NCBI RefSeq assembly: GCF_014203355.1
Contig: NZ_JACHIR010000001.1
Location: 5,334,038-5,398,037 of the forward strand
Direction of reading: 5' to 3'
Length of the DNA stretch: 64,000 bases
From: Kutzneria kofuensis
GTDB taxonomy: Bacteria > Actinomycetota > Actinomycetes > Mycobacteriales > Pseudonocardiaceae
In this document: piece after piece, positions 7,980 to 16,693 of the stretch
Numbering within the stretch: the first letter of the stretch is position 1
How the letters are laid out: every line of letters begins with the position of its first letter
Translations under genes and position numbers: made by a program
Notes under the pieces: model-generated
The model's input: only the letters and a program-made list of their open reading frames with translations
The model's database searches: none
What the model was told of the DNA's origin: nothing

Positions 7980-9248
7980 TCAGGAGGCCGGCTTGCCGAG
8001 GAACAGCGGCAGGTCCTTGGTCCGGGTGAACCCGGGCCGCAGGATCCACGGCACCTCCTCGCGCGGCACCGCCAGGTGCAGGTCCGGGAACCGGGTGAAC
8101 AGCCCGCGCAGCGCCACCTCCGCCTCCAGGTAGGCGACGTGCTGGCCGAGGCAGCGGTGGATGCCCTTGCCGAAGCCCAGGTGGCTCTCGGAGCCGACGG
8201 AGAGCCGGTCCACGATGAGCTTCTCCGGCTCGGGGAACTTCCGCGGGTCGGCGTTCGCGGCCATGATCATCGGCACGATGGGCATGCCCTTCGGCACGAT
8301 CACGCCGCCCAGCTCGACGTCCTCGGTGGCGAACCGCGGCTGGCCGTACTGGATCGGGCCCAGGCGCTGCAGCTCACGCACGGCCTGCGGCCACAGCGTC
8401 GGCTCGTCCTTCAGCCGCTGCAGCTGGTCGGGGTGCTCCAGCAGCGCGAGCACCGAGTTGCCGATCAGGTAGGTGGTGGTCTGGTGCCCGGCGGTGACCA
8501 GGCTGAACAGGATGCCCACCAGTTCGTCGTCTGTGGCGATGCCCGGGTTGGCGGCCTGCGCCTGGATGAGGGCGGTGATCAGGTCGTCCTGCGGGTTGTC
8601 GCGCCGGCGCTGGAGCATGTCCCGGGCCAGCGCGAGGGTCGCGCGGACCTCGCCCTCCAGGGTCTCGCCGTTCAGCGTGGCCATCGCGTCGCTCCAGGAG
8701 CGCCACTGCGCGCGGTCCTGCTCGTCCACGCCGACCAGCTCGCAGATCACGGTGACCGGCAGCGGGTAGCAGAACTCCTGCACCAGGTCGACCGACTCGC
8801 CGTCCTTGGTGATCTCGGCCAGGTGGTCGAGCAGCTTCGAGGTGAGCTCCTCGACCCGCGGGCGGAACTTGCTGACCCGGTGGTTGGTCAGCGCGTACGA
8901 CACCAGCTTGCGCAGCCGGGCGTGCTCCTCGCCGTCCGAGGCATTGATCAGGTTCTTCAGCCACGGGATCAGGTCCTCGGACACGTTCAGGTGCCGGAAC
9001 ACGCCGTTGCGGATGTCGGCGTCGGGGTCCTCGACCAGCGGGTTGCACAGGAACCGCGGGTCGGTGAGGATCTGGCGCACGTGTTCGTAGCGGGCCGCCA
9101 GGAACATCGGCGGGCCGCCCATGAAGCCGCCGATCTGCAGCGTCGGCTGCTCGCGGATCTTCGCGTGCGCCCCCCACGGGTCGGCGACGACTTCCGGGGC
9201 GAACAGGTCCATGACCGGTTCGGCCGAAGTGTCGGAGGTGGTGGTCAT
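7980..9248 (-). CDS. Cytochrome P450
   Basis: This 422-residue P450 has the I-helix VTAGHQTTTY, in which the usual acidic residue is replaced by Gln, the ExxR motif in ELQRL and the haem loop FGKGIHRCLGQH. The ATG at 9248 is chosen from the typical N-terminus (MTTTSDTSAEP) and an AAGGG upstream. The same open frame runs much further upstream, but that part is only the antisense of the divergent P450 at 9,486. It is transcribed from an activator box at 9354-9371 and is followed by the Rieske ferredoxin gene, suggesting a P450-ferredoxin pair. Confidence 0.88.
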   Translation of the reverse strand: MTTTSDTSAEPVMDLFAPEVVADPWGAHAKIREQPTLQIGGFMGGPPMFLAARYEHVRQILTDPRFLCNPLVEDPDADIRNGVFRHLNVSEDLIPWLKNLINASDGEEHARLRKLVSYALTNHRVSKFRPRVEELTSKLLDHLAEITKDGESVDLVQEFCYPLPVTVICELVGVDEQDRAQWRSWSDAMATLNGETLEGEVRATLALARDMLQRRRDNPQDDLITALIQAQAANPGIATDDELVGILFSLVTAGHQTTTYLIGNSVLALLEHPDQLQRLKDEPTLWPQAVRELQRLGPIQYGQPRFATEDVELGGVIVPKGMPIVPMIMAANADPRKFPEPEKLIVDRLSVGSESHLGFGKGIHRCLGQHVAYLEAEVALRGLFTRFPDLHLAVPREEVPWILRPGFTRTKDLPLFLGKPAS

Positions 9249-9326
9249 TGGCCCACATCCCTTTCGTGTCGACAGGCAGAGCGATCCGTTGGCGTGGGGC
9301 GGGCGCGCTTCGGCCCGGTCCGCCCA

Positions 9327-9371
9327 ACGGTAGGGACGGGGCGGCGGGCTGAGCATCCCCCAACCTGATAG
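9327..9371 (-). promoter_or_regulatory. RifZ-type box plus -10 for the minus-strand P450
   Basis: On the minus strand CTATC-N8-GGATG occupies 9371-9354, followed after 21 nt by TACCGT at 9332-9327. It is one half of a divergent box pair, 8 bp from the plus-strand box. Confidence 0.75.
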
Positions 9372-9379
9372 GTGTGGTG

Positions 9380-9424
9380 CTGTCAGGCCGGGGGATGCCC
9401 GGCGGCCGCCGTCCGCCCTAGCCT
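9380..9424 (+). promoter_or_regulatory. RifZ-type box plus TAGCCT -10 for the plus-strand P450
   Basis: CTGTC-N8-GGATG at 9380-9397, 21 nt, then TAGCCT at 9419-9424, with the P450 GTG at 9486. Confidence 0.75.
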
Positions 9425-9485
9425 GGTGGAGGATCGGCGGCCGTGTGCCACCGTCCACTCCGGACAGACGAGGGAGGCCACCGCG

Positions 9486-10730
9486 GTGACCGAGAAGCCG
9501 GCCGCCTACCAGTCCCTGCGGGCGCCGCTGCCGCCCGAGATCACGCGCCGCGAGGACCCGTTCACCCCGCCGCCGACCCTGCTGGCCCTGGCCGAGAAGG
9601 CCCCGGTCACGCGGTCGACGCTGCCCGGCGGTGACCCGTTCTGGCTGGTCTCCGGGTACGAGGAGGCCCGCGCGGTGCTGGCCGACTCCCGGTTCTCGGC
9701 CGACCGGTTCCGCTACCACCCGAGGTTCCGGCAGTTGCCGAAGGAAGTCGCCGACCGGCTGCGGGACGACAAGGCCCGGGCCGGCTCGTTCATCAACATG
9801 GACCCGCCCGAGCACAGCCGCTACCGCCGGCTGCTCACCGGGCAGTTCACCGTCCGCCGGATGCGGCAGCTGACCGCGCGGATCGAGCAGATCGTCACCG
9901 AGCGGCTGGATGCGCTTGAAGCCAAGGGAACCGGCGCCGACCTGGTGGCCGAGTTCGCCGTTCCGGTGCCGCTGCTGGTGATCTGCGAGCTGCTGGGCGT
10001 GCGCTACGAGGACCGGGCCGAGTTCCAGCAGCGGGCGGCGGTGCTGCTGCAGACGAACCTGCCGATCGAGCAGGCGGTGGCCAACGCCGAGGCGCAGCGG
10101 CTGTTCATGCTGCGGCTGGTCGCCGACAAGAGGGACAACCCCACCGACGACATCATCTCCGGCCTGGTCCACGACGCCGGCGCCGATCCGGCGCTGACCG
10201 ACGACGAGCTGGTCGGCATCGCCAACCTGCTGCTGTTCGCCGGCCACGAGACCACCGCCAGCATGCTGGGACTGGGCACTTTTGTGCTGCTGCAACGCCC
10301 TGAGCAGCTTGCTGCGCTGCGTTCCGACCCGTCCCGCATCGGTGACGCCGTCGAGGAGCTGTTGCGCTACCTGCCCATCGTCAACAGCGGGCTGTTCCGG
10401 TTCGCCAAGGAGGAGCTGGAACTCGGGGGCGAGCAGATCCCGGCCGGCGGCACCGTGGCGATCTCGCTGCTGGCCGCCAACCGGGACGAACGGCACTGGG
10501 CGGATCCGCAGCGGTTGGACGTGACCCGGGCCCGCAGCCCGCATCTGGCGTTCGGCCACGGCGTGCACCAGTGCCTCGGCCAGCAGCTGGCCCGCACGGA
10601 GCTGACCGTCGGCTTCACCGAGCTGTTGCGCCGCTTGCCGAATCTGCGGCTGGCCGTGCCGGCCGAGGAGGTTCCGCTGCGCACCGACACCATCAACTAC
10701 GGCGTGCTGGCGCTGTCGGTCGCCTGGTAG
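9486..10730 (+). CDS. Cytochrome P450, close paralogue of the Rif16-like P450 at 26,751
   Basis: This 414-residue P450 has the ERR-triad environment MDPPEHSRYRR, the I-helix FAGHETTASM, the ExxR motif in EELLRYLP and the haem loop FGHGVHQCLGQQLAR. Its N-terminal half (REDPFTPP, LPGGDPFWLV, GYEEARAVLAD) is nearly the same as that of the P450 at 26,751, so the two arose by duplication. The GTG at 9486 follows GGGAGG. Because Rif16 acts with the Rif15 transketolase at the end of rifamycin B formation, this copy may have a diverged or redundant role. Confidence 0.9.
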   Translation: MTEKPAAYQSLRAPLPPEITRREDPFTPPPTLLALAEKAPVTRSTLPGGDPFWLVSGYEEARAVLADSRFSADRFRYHPRFRQLPKEVADRLRDDKARAGSFINMDPPEHSRYRRLLTGQFTVRRMRQLTARIEQIVTERLDALEAKGTGADLVAEFAVPVPLLVICELLGVRYEDRAEFQQRAAVLLQTNLPIEQAVANAEAQRLFMLRLVADKRDNPTDDIISGLVHDAGADPALTDDELVGIANLLLFAGHETTASMLGLGTFVLLQRPEQLAALRSDPSRIGDAVEELLRYLPIVNSGLFRFAKEELELGGEQIPAGGTVAISLLAANRDERHWADPQRLDVTRARSPHLAFGHGVHQCLGQQLARTELTVGFTELLRRLPNLRLAVPAEEVPLRTDTINYGVLALSVAW

Positions 10731-10743
10731 CGGGATACGAGAA

Positions 10744-10770
10744 GGAGCCCCGTCCGGTGGACGGGGCTCC
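10744..10770. terminator. Bidirectional hairpin terminator
   Basis: GGAGCCCCGTCC at 10744-10755 pairs perfectly with 10759-10770 (3-nt loop) between convergent P450 and dehydratase genes. Confidence 0.8.
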
Positions 10771-10784
10771 CTCTCGGGTGTGGC

Positions 10785-12092
10785 TCAGTGGGTGGCGACG
10801 AACTCCTTGAGCGTGCCGATCACGTACTCGATCATCTCGGTGGTGATGCCCGGGTAGACGCCGACCCAGAACGTCCGCTCGGTCACGATGTCGCTGTTGG
10901 TCAACGGCCCCACGATGCGCTGCGGCTTGCCGATGTAGGCCGGGTGCCGGGTCAGGTTGCCGGCGAACAGCCGCCGGGTGCGGATGTTGCGCGCCTCCAG
11001 GTAGTTCACCACGTCCGGCACGTCGAAGCCGGCGTCCGGCTCGACCGTGATGATGAAGCCGAACCAGCTCGGGTCGCTGCCCGGCGTCGCCTCGGGCAGC
11101 AGCAGCCCCGGCAGCCCGTCCAGGCCCTCCCGCAGCTGGCGCCAGTTGCGCTTGCGGGCCTCGATGAAGTCCGGCAGCTTGGCCAGCTGGCTCAGCCCCA
11201 GCGCGGCGTGGATGTCCGTGCTCTTGAGGTTGTAGCCCACCTCGGAGAACACGTACTTGTGGTCGTAGGCCTCGGGCAGCGTGCCCAGCTGCAGTTCGAA
11301 CCGCTTCAGGCAGCGGTCGTCCTCACCGGGCTCGCACCAGCAGTCGCGGCCCCAGTCGCGGAACGACTTGGCCAGCTTGGCCAGCTTGATGTCCGAGGAC
11401 AGCAGCATGCCGCCCTCGCCCATGGTCAGGTGGTGGGCCGGGTAGAACGACACCGTGGAGAACCGGCCGAAGGTGCCGGTGAGCCTGCCGTTGTAGGTCG
11501 AGCCGACGGCGTCGCAGTTGTCCTCGATGAGGTGCAGGTTGTGCCGCTCGGCGATCTCGGCGACCTCGGCCACCGGGAACGGGTTGCCCAGCGTGTGCGC
11601 GATCATGATGGCCCGGGTGCGCGGGGAGATGGCCTCCTCGACCCGCTCGGCCGTCGTGTTGTACGTGCCGAGTTCGATGTCCACGAAGACCGGCACCATG
11701 CCGTTCTGCAGGATCGGGTTCACCGTGGTCGGGAACCCGGCCGCGACGGTGATCACCTCGTCGCCCGGCCTGAGCTGCTCGTCGCCCAGCGTCGGCGAGG
11801 TCAACGTGCTCAGCGCCAACAGGTTCGCCGACGACCCGGAGTTGGTCAGCACCGCCTTGCGCCGCTTGAGCGTCCGGGCGAAGCGGGACTCGAACGTGGT
11901 GGCGATCGTGCCGGAGGCGATCCGCATGTCCAACGCGGCCGCCACCAGAGCTTCGCGGTCGTCGGCGTCCAGGACCGCCCCGGACGACAGGATCGGTGTC
12001 TGGCCCGGAATGAACGGCGCCGTCCCGGGGGACTGGGCGTCGTGGTAGCCGCGAACCTGCTCCAGCAGGCGCGATCGGGCTGAGTCGACCAT
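10785..12092 (-). CDS. NDP-4-keto-6-deoxyhexose 3-dehydratase (E1/SpnQ type, PMP and [2Fe-2S])
   Basis: This 435-residue DegT/StrS-fold protein is of the C-3 deoxygenating type and is not an aminotransferase. The PLP lysine is replaced by histidine in SFYPAHHLTMGEGG (His220 or 221). The four [2Fe-2S] cysteines are present as Cys193 (EDNCDAVG), Cys251 and Cys253 (DCWC) and Cys261, giving C-X57-C-X1-C-X7-C, the spacing known from Yersinia E1 and SpnQ. It should remove the C-3 hydroxyl of an NDP-4-keto-6-deoxy sugar using electrons from a reductase or ferredoxin. No E3-type reductase is visible; the Rieske ferredoxin or host proteins may serve. The ATG at 12092 follows GGGAGG. An activator box lies upstream. 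Confidence 0.9.
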   Translation of the reverse strand: MVDSARSRLLEQVRGYHDAQSPGTAPFIPGQTPILSSGAVLDADDREALVAAALDMRIASGTIATTFESRFARTLKRRKAVLTNSGSSANLLALSTLTSPTLGDEQLRPGDEVITVAAGFPTTVNPILQNGMVPVFVDIELGTYNTTAERVEEAISPRTRAIMIAHTLGNPFPVAEVAEIAERHNLHLIEDNCDAVGSTYNGRLTGTFGRFSTVSFYPAHHLTMGEGGMLLSSDIKLAKLAKSFRDWGRDCWCEPGEDDRCLKRFELQLGTLPEAYDHKYVFSEVGYNLKSTDIHAALGLSQLAKLPDFIEARKRNWRQLREGLDGLPGLLLPEATPGSDPSWFGFIITVEPDAGFDVPDVVNYLEARNIRTRRLFAGNLTRHPAYIGKPQRIVGPLTNSDIVTERTFWVGVYPGITTEMIEYVIGTLKEFVATH

Positions 12093-12154
12093 GTCGTTTC
12101 CTCCCGGCTCAGGGGAGACCGCCGCACCTGTGCAGTCGTGAATCCCTCGGCTCC

Positions 12155-12199
12155 AGGCTAGGAAGCGGCGTCACGGCGCGGCATCCCTCAACGTGATAG
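12155..12199 (-). promoter_or_regulatory. RifZ-type box plus TAGCCT -10 for the 3-dehydratase
   Basis: On the minus strand CTATC-N8-GGATG at 12199-12182, then 21 nt, then TAGCCT at 12160-12155. Confidence 0.75.
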
Positions 12200-12224
12200 G
12201 GCGGCGCCGGGCGGGCGGCCGAGA

Positions 12225-12268
12225 CTATTCACGTTGGTGATGGCCCCGTCCGGCCGGGTGGGCAAGCT
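12225..12268 (+). promoter_or_regulatory. Degenerate RifZ-type box for the glycosyltransferase operon
   Basis: CTATT-N8-TGATG at 12225-12242 has two mismatches to the local consensus and is followed after 20 nt by CAAGCT at 12263-12268. Divergent placement opposite the box at 12,182 supports it. Confidence 0.45.
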
Positions 12269-12313
12269 GGAATCGGCACGAGCCGTCAGGCGACGCCTTA
12301 TGGGAGGAAGATC

Positions 12314-13453
12314 GTGAAGGTTCTTGTTCTGGCCGGGGTCGCCCCGTCGACGGTGTTCAGTCACGTCCCGCTCGCCAACGCCCTGCGCAACGCGGGCCAC
12401 CAGGTCATGACCACCGCCTCGGTCGACGAGCTGATGCCGACCATCTCGGGCGTCGGCCTCGCGGCCGTTCGGGTCACCGACCCCAACCTGACGCCGCAGC
12501 AGATCATCGCCCAGAGCGGCCTGACGCGCGTGCCCGACGAGCCGCTCGAGCGCGAGATCATGGCCGGCCGCTGGTACGCCCACATGGAGTACGTGACGCT
12601 CGACGCCTTGCTGGCGCTGTCGAAGGACTGGCGCCCGGACGTCATCATCAGCGGCGTCACCTCCTACGCCGGTCCCCTGCTGTCGGCCCACCTCGGCGTG
12701 CCGTACGTGCGGCACGCGTGGGACATCCACGACCCGAAGTTCATGGACCAGGGCGCACAGGAGCAGCTGCGCGAGCAGCTGACCGCGCTGGGCCTGGACG
12801 GCCTGCCCGAGCCGGCGATGACGATCGAGATCGCGCCGCCGAGCATGCGTCCGGCCGACGCCGCGCCCGCGCAGATGATGCGCTGGATCCCCGGCAACTC
12901 GCAGGCCGTGCTGGAGCCGTGGATGTACACCCGCGGCGAGGGCAGCCGGATCGGCGTGACCATCGGCACCGGCGTCGCGAGCTACAACCAGTACGACTTC
13001 CTGCAGGGCGTCGTCGAGAACATCGCCACCCTGGACTCGGAGGTCGTGGTCGCGGTGACCGAGGACGCCGCGCCGACCCTGCGTGAGCGGCTGCAGAACG
13101 TGCGGGCCGGCTGGATTCCGCTGGACGTCGTCGCCCCCACCTGCGACGTATTGGTGCACCAGACCGGCGGCAGCACCATGATGACCGGCCTCACCTTCGG
13201 CGTGCCGCAGGTGCTGATCCCCGACACCCGGATGTACCGCGCGGCCGACATGGCCCGCCGCCTGGCCGAGACCGGCGCCGCCGTCGTGCTCACGCCGGAG
13301 GAGGCCACCAGCGAGGTCATCGCCAAGACCTGCCAGGAGATCATCACCAACCCCTCGTACGCCGAGGCCGCGGCCGGCCTCGCCGCCGAGATCGCCGCCC
13401 TGCCGGGGCCGGACGAGGTGGCCCGGCGCGTCGAGGCACTCGTCAAGGCATGA
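12314..13453 (+). CDS. GT-B glycosyltransferase (GT1 family)
   Basis: This 379-residue enzyme has two Rossmann-like halves. The N-terminus MKVLVLAGVAPSTVFSHVPL binds the acceptor, and the C-terminal donor motif reads HQTGGSTMMTGLTFGVPQVLIP, the nucleotide-sugar signature of macrolide-type GT1 enzymes. It is predicted to attach the deoxysugar made by neighbouring enzymes to an aglycone hydroxyl. The GTG start follows GGGAGGAAGATC. It overlaps the 3,5-epimerase by 4 nt (ATGA), so the two are translationally coupled. No DesVIII-type P450-like activator is nearby. Confidence 0.9.
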   Translation: MKVLVLAGVAPSTVFSHVPLANALRNAGHQVMTTASVDELMPTISGVGLAAVRVTDPNLTPQQIIAQSGLTRVPDEPLEREIMAGRWYAHMEYVTLDALLALSKDWRPDVIISGVTSYAGPLLSAHLGVPYVRHAWDIHDPKFMDQGAQEQLREQLTALGLDGLPEPAMTIEIAPPSMRPADAAPAQMMRWIPGNSQAVLEPWMYTRGEGSRIGVTIGTGVASYNQYDFLQGVVENIATLDSEVVVAVTEDAAPTLRERLQNVRAGWIPLDVVAPTCDVLVHQTGGSTMMTGLTFGVPQVLIPDTRMYRAADMARRLAETGAAVVLTPEEATSEVIAKTCQEIITNPSYAEAAAGLAAEIAALPGPDEVARRVEALVKA

Positions 13454-14082
13454 CCACCGGCAGTGTCATCACCCGCAGCATGACCGTGCGGCCGCTGGAG
13501 ATCGACGGCTCGTTCCTGATCGAGTCGAAGTCCTTCGGCGACGCGCGCGGCGACTTCTACGAGGTGTACCGCGAGGACGTGCTGGCGGAGGCGCTCGGCT
13601 ACGCGCCGAAGGTGTTGCAGACCAACGTCTCCACGTCGTGCCGCAACGTCCTGCGGGGCGTGCACGGCGCGGCGACCCCGCCGGGCCTGGCCAAGTTCGT
13701 CACGTGCATCCGTGGCTCGATGCTGGACTTCGTCGTCGACGTGCGGATCGGCTCGCCGACCTTCGGCCGGTGGGACATGATCGTGCTCGACGGGGCCGGC
13801 GCCACCTCGGTCTACGTGGAGGAGGGGCTGGGGCACGCCTTCGTGGCACTGACCGACGACACCTGCGTCCAGTACCAGCTCTCCGACCTCTACCGGCCGG
13901 CCGAGGTGCTCACCGTGCACCCGCTGGACCCGGAGATCGGCCTGCCGCTCAAGCTTCCCGGCGAGCCGATCCTGTCCGAGCGCGACGCCGCCGCGCCGAC
14001 CCTGCGCGAGGCCGGCGAACTCGGCCTGCTGCCGACCTACGACACGTGCCTGAAGCTGCGGGCGGCCCGTCAGCAGCAGTGA
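13450..14082 (+). CDS. NDP-4-keto-6-deoxyhexose 3,5- (or 5-) epimerase, RmlC family
   Basis: This 210-residue cupin-like protein has RmlC-family hallmarks: the N-terminal DARGDFYEVYRED, the catalytic-base region NVLRGVHGA with His, and the late DPEIGLPL stretch. It inverts C-5 (and possibly C-3) of the 4-keto sugar, converting D to L configuration. Its start overlaps the glycosyltransferase stop. Together with the 3-dehydratase it implies an L-configured trideoxy sugar, provided the epimerase is active on that intermediate. Confidence 0.9.
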   Translation: MTTGSVITRSMTVRPLEIDGSFLIESKSFGDARGDFYEVYREDVLAEALGYAPKVLQTNVSTSCRNVLRGVHGAATPPGLAKFVTCIRGSMLDFVVDVRIGSPTFGRWDMIVLDGAGATSVYVEEGLGHAFVALTDDTCVQYQLSDLYRPAEVLTVHPLDPEIGLPLKLPGEPILSERDAAAPTLREAGELGLLPTYDTCLKLRAARQQQ

Positions 14083-14093
14083 ACCCGTTGCGG

Positions 14094-14128
14094 CGAAAGG
14101 CCCCGGACCTTCGGTCCGGGGCCTTTCG
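14094..14128. terminator. Strong bidirectional terminator
   Basis: A perfect 16-bp stem (14094-14109 with 14113-14128) around a 3-nt loop lies between the epimerase stop and the convergent aminotransferase stop. Confidence 0.85.
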
Positions 14129-14140
14129 CTTGTGTGCCGG

Positions 14141-15463
14141 TCAGTTCGTGCGTTCGCTCAGCTGAGCCAGCGACTTGCGCAGCGACTCGCCGAGGAAGTC
14201 CAGGTCGGCGTCCGTGGCGTTCAGCGGCGGCGCCACCAGCAGGCCCTCGCCGGTGTGGTCGGGGTGCCAGCCGGCGTGCGGGTAGAGCAGCAGGCCGTTG
14301 CTCCTGGTGATCCGCATGGCGTCGCCGATGGTGCCCGGGACCAGCTCGATGCCGTAGAAGTAGCCGATGCCGCGGACATCCTTGACCAGCGGGTGGTTCC
14401 GTGCGGCGTCGGCGACCAGCTGGCCCACCGCCGAGCCCTTGACCGCGTCACGGTCGAAGGTGCCGAGGTCCTCCAACACCGACAGCACCGCCAGCCCGGC
14501 GCGGCCCTGCAGTGGCGTCGCCGACATGGTTCCCATGAGAGGCAACCACTTTCCGCTGGACATGATGTCCTCGGCCAGCTGTGGCGCGAGCATCGTCGCC
14601 GCCAGCGGCACGTAGCCCGCGCCGAGGCCCTTCGACAGCGTGATGATGTCGGCGTCCGCGCCCGGCGTGTGGTGCGAGGCCAGCGGCAGGCCGGTGCGGC
14701 CCAGACCGGTCAGCACCTCGTCCTGGATGAACAGCACGCCGTACTCGTCGCAGATCTCGCGGACCGCCCGCAGGTAGCCGGCCGGCGGCACGTAGCCGCC
14801 GCCGGTCGTGCCGTTGACCGGCTCCATCAGCACCGCGGCGACCGTCTCCGGGCCGGCGTTGACGATGGCGTCGCGCACCGTCTGCGCGCACTCCACCCGG
14901 CAGGTCGGGAACGGGCAGCCGATGTGCTGGTTGGGATACGGCGGGTCGAAGGCGGGGGCGATGCCGAAGCTGTCGTCCGGGTGCGGCCGCCGGGAACGGT
15001 GCCCGGACAGCGCCAGCACGAAGGCGCTGTTGCCGTGGTAGCCGAGCGTGGACGTCAGGATCTTGTGCCGGCCCTCCTCGCCCCGCGCCCGCTGCACCAG
15101 TCGGGCCAAGGAGATCGCGGCCTCGGTGGCGTGCGTGCCGGTGGGGGTGAACATGACCCGGTCGTCCGGGCGGTGCACCGCCCGGGCCGTGGCCGCGGCC
15201 AGCTGCTCCATCTGCGTCGGCGCGAACGTGCCGGGGCTGGCGTAGGTGCAGATGCCCACCTGCTCCCGCAGCGCGTCCACCACCACCGGATGGGCGTGGC
15301 CGATGTTCACGTTGACGATGCCGCTGGCGCCGTCGAGGTAGCGCTTCCCGTCGGTGCCGAACACCCAGGACCCGAAGGCGTGGCTGTAGGAGATCGGGGG
15401 AATCTGCAGCCGCGCGGCCAACAGCTGGGACGTGCCCGCGGCGGGGTTCACGGTCATGGTCAC
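14141..15463 (-). CDS. Class III PLP-dependent aminotransferase
   Basis: This 440-residue class III enzyme (ornithine/4-aminobutyrate/GSA type) has FIQDEVLTGLGRTG, the acidic pyridine-N contact, and TLSKGLGAGYVPLAA containing the Schiff-base lysine. Sugar aminotransferases are normally DegT/StrS-fold, so this class is unusual beside deoxysugar genes. It could aminate the sugar at C-4, act on an ansa-chain aldehyde or ketone, or make a precursor. Its GTG start overlaps the stop of the upstream ketoreductase by 4 nt, tying it to sugar metabolism by coupling. A CPFPTCRVEC stretch near residue 175 could be a metal site; I know no precedent for it. Confidence 0.85.
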   Translation of the reverse strand: MTMTVNPAAGTSQLLAARLQIPPISYSHAFGSWVFGTDGKRYLDGASGIVNVNIGHAHPVVVDALREQVGICTYASPGTFAPTQMEQLAAATARAVHRPDDRVMFTPTGTHATEAAISLARLVQRARGEEGRHKILTSTLGYHGNSAFVLALSGHRSRRPHPDDSFGIAPAFDPPYPNQHIGCPFPTCRVECAQTVRDAIVNAGPETVAAVLMEPVNGTTGGGYVPPAGYLRAVREICDEYGVLFIQDEVLTGLGRTGLPLASHHTPGADADIITLSKGLGAGYVPLAATMLAPQLAEDIMSSGKWLPLMGTMSATPLQGRAGLAVLSVLEDLGTFDRDAVKGSAVGQLVADAARNHPLVKDVRGIGYFYGIELVPGTIGDAMRITRSNGLLLYPHAGWHPDHTGEGLLVAPPLNATDADLDFLGESLRKSLAQLSERTN

Positions 15464-16467
15464 GATAGGGATCCTCCTGGCATCCGCTCGGTGGCGTGAT
15501 CGACGTAGAGCCGCGCCCTGGTGCGTATGTCGTCGACGAGAACCGCCTGCCGCAGCACACCGTCGTGGTCGGGCAGCTGCCCGGATTCGATGGCCGTGGC
15601 GAACGCGTCAAGCGTGTTCGCCACCTGGTCGTCCGGCGCCAGCAGGATCTCGTCGAGTCCGGACGGCCGCTCCAGGCGCACCACCGGGACGTGGTCGGCT
15701 GGCGGCGTGAAGGCGTGTTCGAGGACGATCCGCCCCTCGCTGCCCCAGAGTTCGTAGCCGGACCGGTAGGCGTGGTCCAGGCCGAAGGTCACCGACGCGC
15801 CGACACCATTGCTGGCGCACAGCAGTGCCTGCCCGGCGGAGTCGACGGAATGGCCGTGCCGGCGGGTGAGCACCGCCGACGCGACCTGCAAGTCGTTGCC
15901 CAGGAAGGACATCGCCGCCCGGATCGGGTAGACCCCGGTGTCCAGCAGCGCACCGCCGCCCAGGTCCGCGCTGTAGCGGATGTCGTCGGCCGGCCGGCGC
16001 GGCACCGCGAACGCGGCGTGGAAGGCCCGCAGCTCGCCGATCGCGCCGTCCGCCACCAGGCTGCGGACCGCCGCGTGCTGGCTGTGGTGGAGGAACATCA
16101 CGTTCTCCATCAGCACCAGGCCACGGGATCGGGCCGTGGCCACCAGCTCGTGGGTACGGGAGACGCTGGTGGTCAACGGCTTCTCGGCGAGCACGTGCTT
16201 ACCGGCGTCCAGGGCGCGCTCGATCCACGTGGCGTGCATGGCGTTCGGTAGCGGGACGTAGACCGCCTCGACCTCGTCGAGATGCAGCAGCGCCTCGTAG
16301 CCCGTGACCGCGCGGCAGGCGTAGGCGCGGGCGGCGGCGGATGCCTTGTCGACGTGCCGGCTGGCGATCGCGACGATCTCCACGCCGGGTAGGGCGGCCA
16401 TCGCGGGAAGCATCCTGCGGTGGGCGATGCTCGCGCATCCGATGATCCCGATGCGCACGGGAGTCAC
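15460..16467 (-). CDS. NDP-hexose 3-ketoreductase, Gfo/Idh/MocA family
   Basis: This 335-residue oxidoreductase starts with the NAD(P)-binding VRIGIIGCASIAHR and has the conserved EKPLTTS segment with the catalytic-region lysine. Family members such as SpnN and TylC1 reduce the 3-keto group formed by the 2,3-dehydratase, completing C-2 deoxygenation. The divergently placed 2,3-dehydratase gene at 16,694 is its natural partner. The GTG at 16467 follows AAGGAG by about 5 nt; the longer reading frame upstream covers the promoter box and is rejected. Confidence 0.87.
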   Translation of the reverse strand: MTPVRIGIIGCASIAHRRMLPAMAALPGVEIVAIASRHVDKASAAARAYACRAVTGYEALLHLDEVEAVYVPLPNAMHATWIERALDAGKHVLAEKPLTTSVSRTHELVATARSRGLVLMENVMFLHHSQHAAVRSLVADGAIGELRAFHAAFAVPRRPADDIRYSADLGGGALLDTGVYPIRAAMSFLGNDLQVASAVLTRRHGHSVDSAGQALLCASNGVGASVTFGLDHAYRSGYELWGSEGRIVLEHAFTPPADHVPVVRLERPSGLDEILLAPDDQVANTLDAFATAIESGQLPDHDGVLRQAVLVDDIRTRARLYVDHATERMPGGSLS

Positions 16468-16539
16468 AAGATCTCCTTCCCTCCGGGACCGCCGAAGTGC
16501 AGTGGTGGGGCCGTCCCGCGGCCTGCATGGTCCGTCCGG

Positions 16540-16585
16540 AGCGTAGGGCGGGCGCTGCACCTTGGGGCATCCCCTGACCTGATAG
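16540..16585 (-). promoter_or_regulatory. RifZ-type box plus -10 for the ketoreductase-aminotransferase operon
   Basis: On the minus strand CTATC-N8-GGATG at 16585-16568, then 22 nt, then TACGCT at 16545-16540. Confidence 0.75.
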
Positions 16586-16601
16586 GTCCTGATGGCCGGG
16601 G

Positions 16602-16646
16602 CTATCAGACCTGAGGATGCCCAGGCGGACAAGGCGGTCCTAGCCT
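16602..16646 (+). promoter_or_regulatory. RifZ-type box plus TAGCCT -10 for the 2,3-dehydratase
   Basis: CTATC-N8-GGATG at 16602-16619, 21 nt, TAGCCT at 16641-16646. It is paired divergently with the box at 16,568. Confidence 0.78.
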
Positions 16647-16693
16647 ACGGGGGGATCCACCGACACTGTCCGATGTGTACCCGAGGGGGTCAC

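Noticed and set aside
9249-10568. 862-residue reading frame extending the minus-strand P450 upstream
   Set aside because: The extra part is antisense to the P450 at 9,486 and crosses the divergent promoter boxes; the P450 start at 9248 has proper N-terminal sequence.
10785-12092. Sugar aminotransferase call for the DegT-fold gene
   Set aside because: The PLP lysine is replaced by His and the four Fe-S cysteines are present, so it is a 3-dehydratase.
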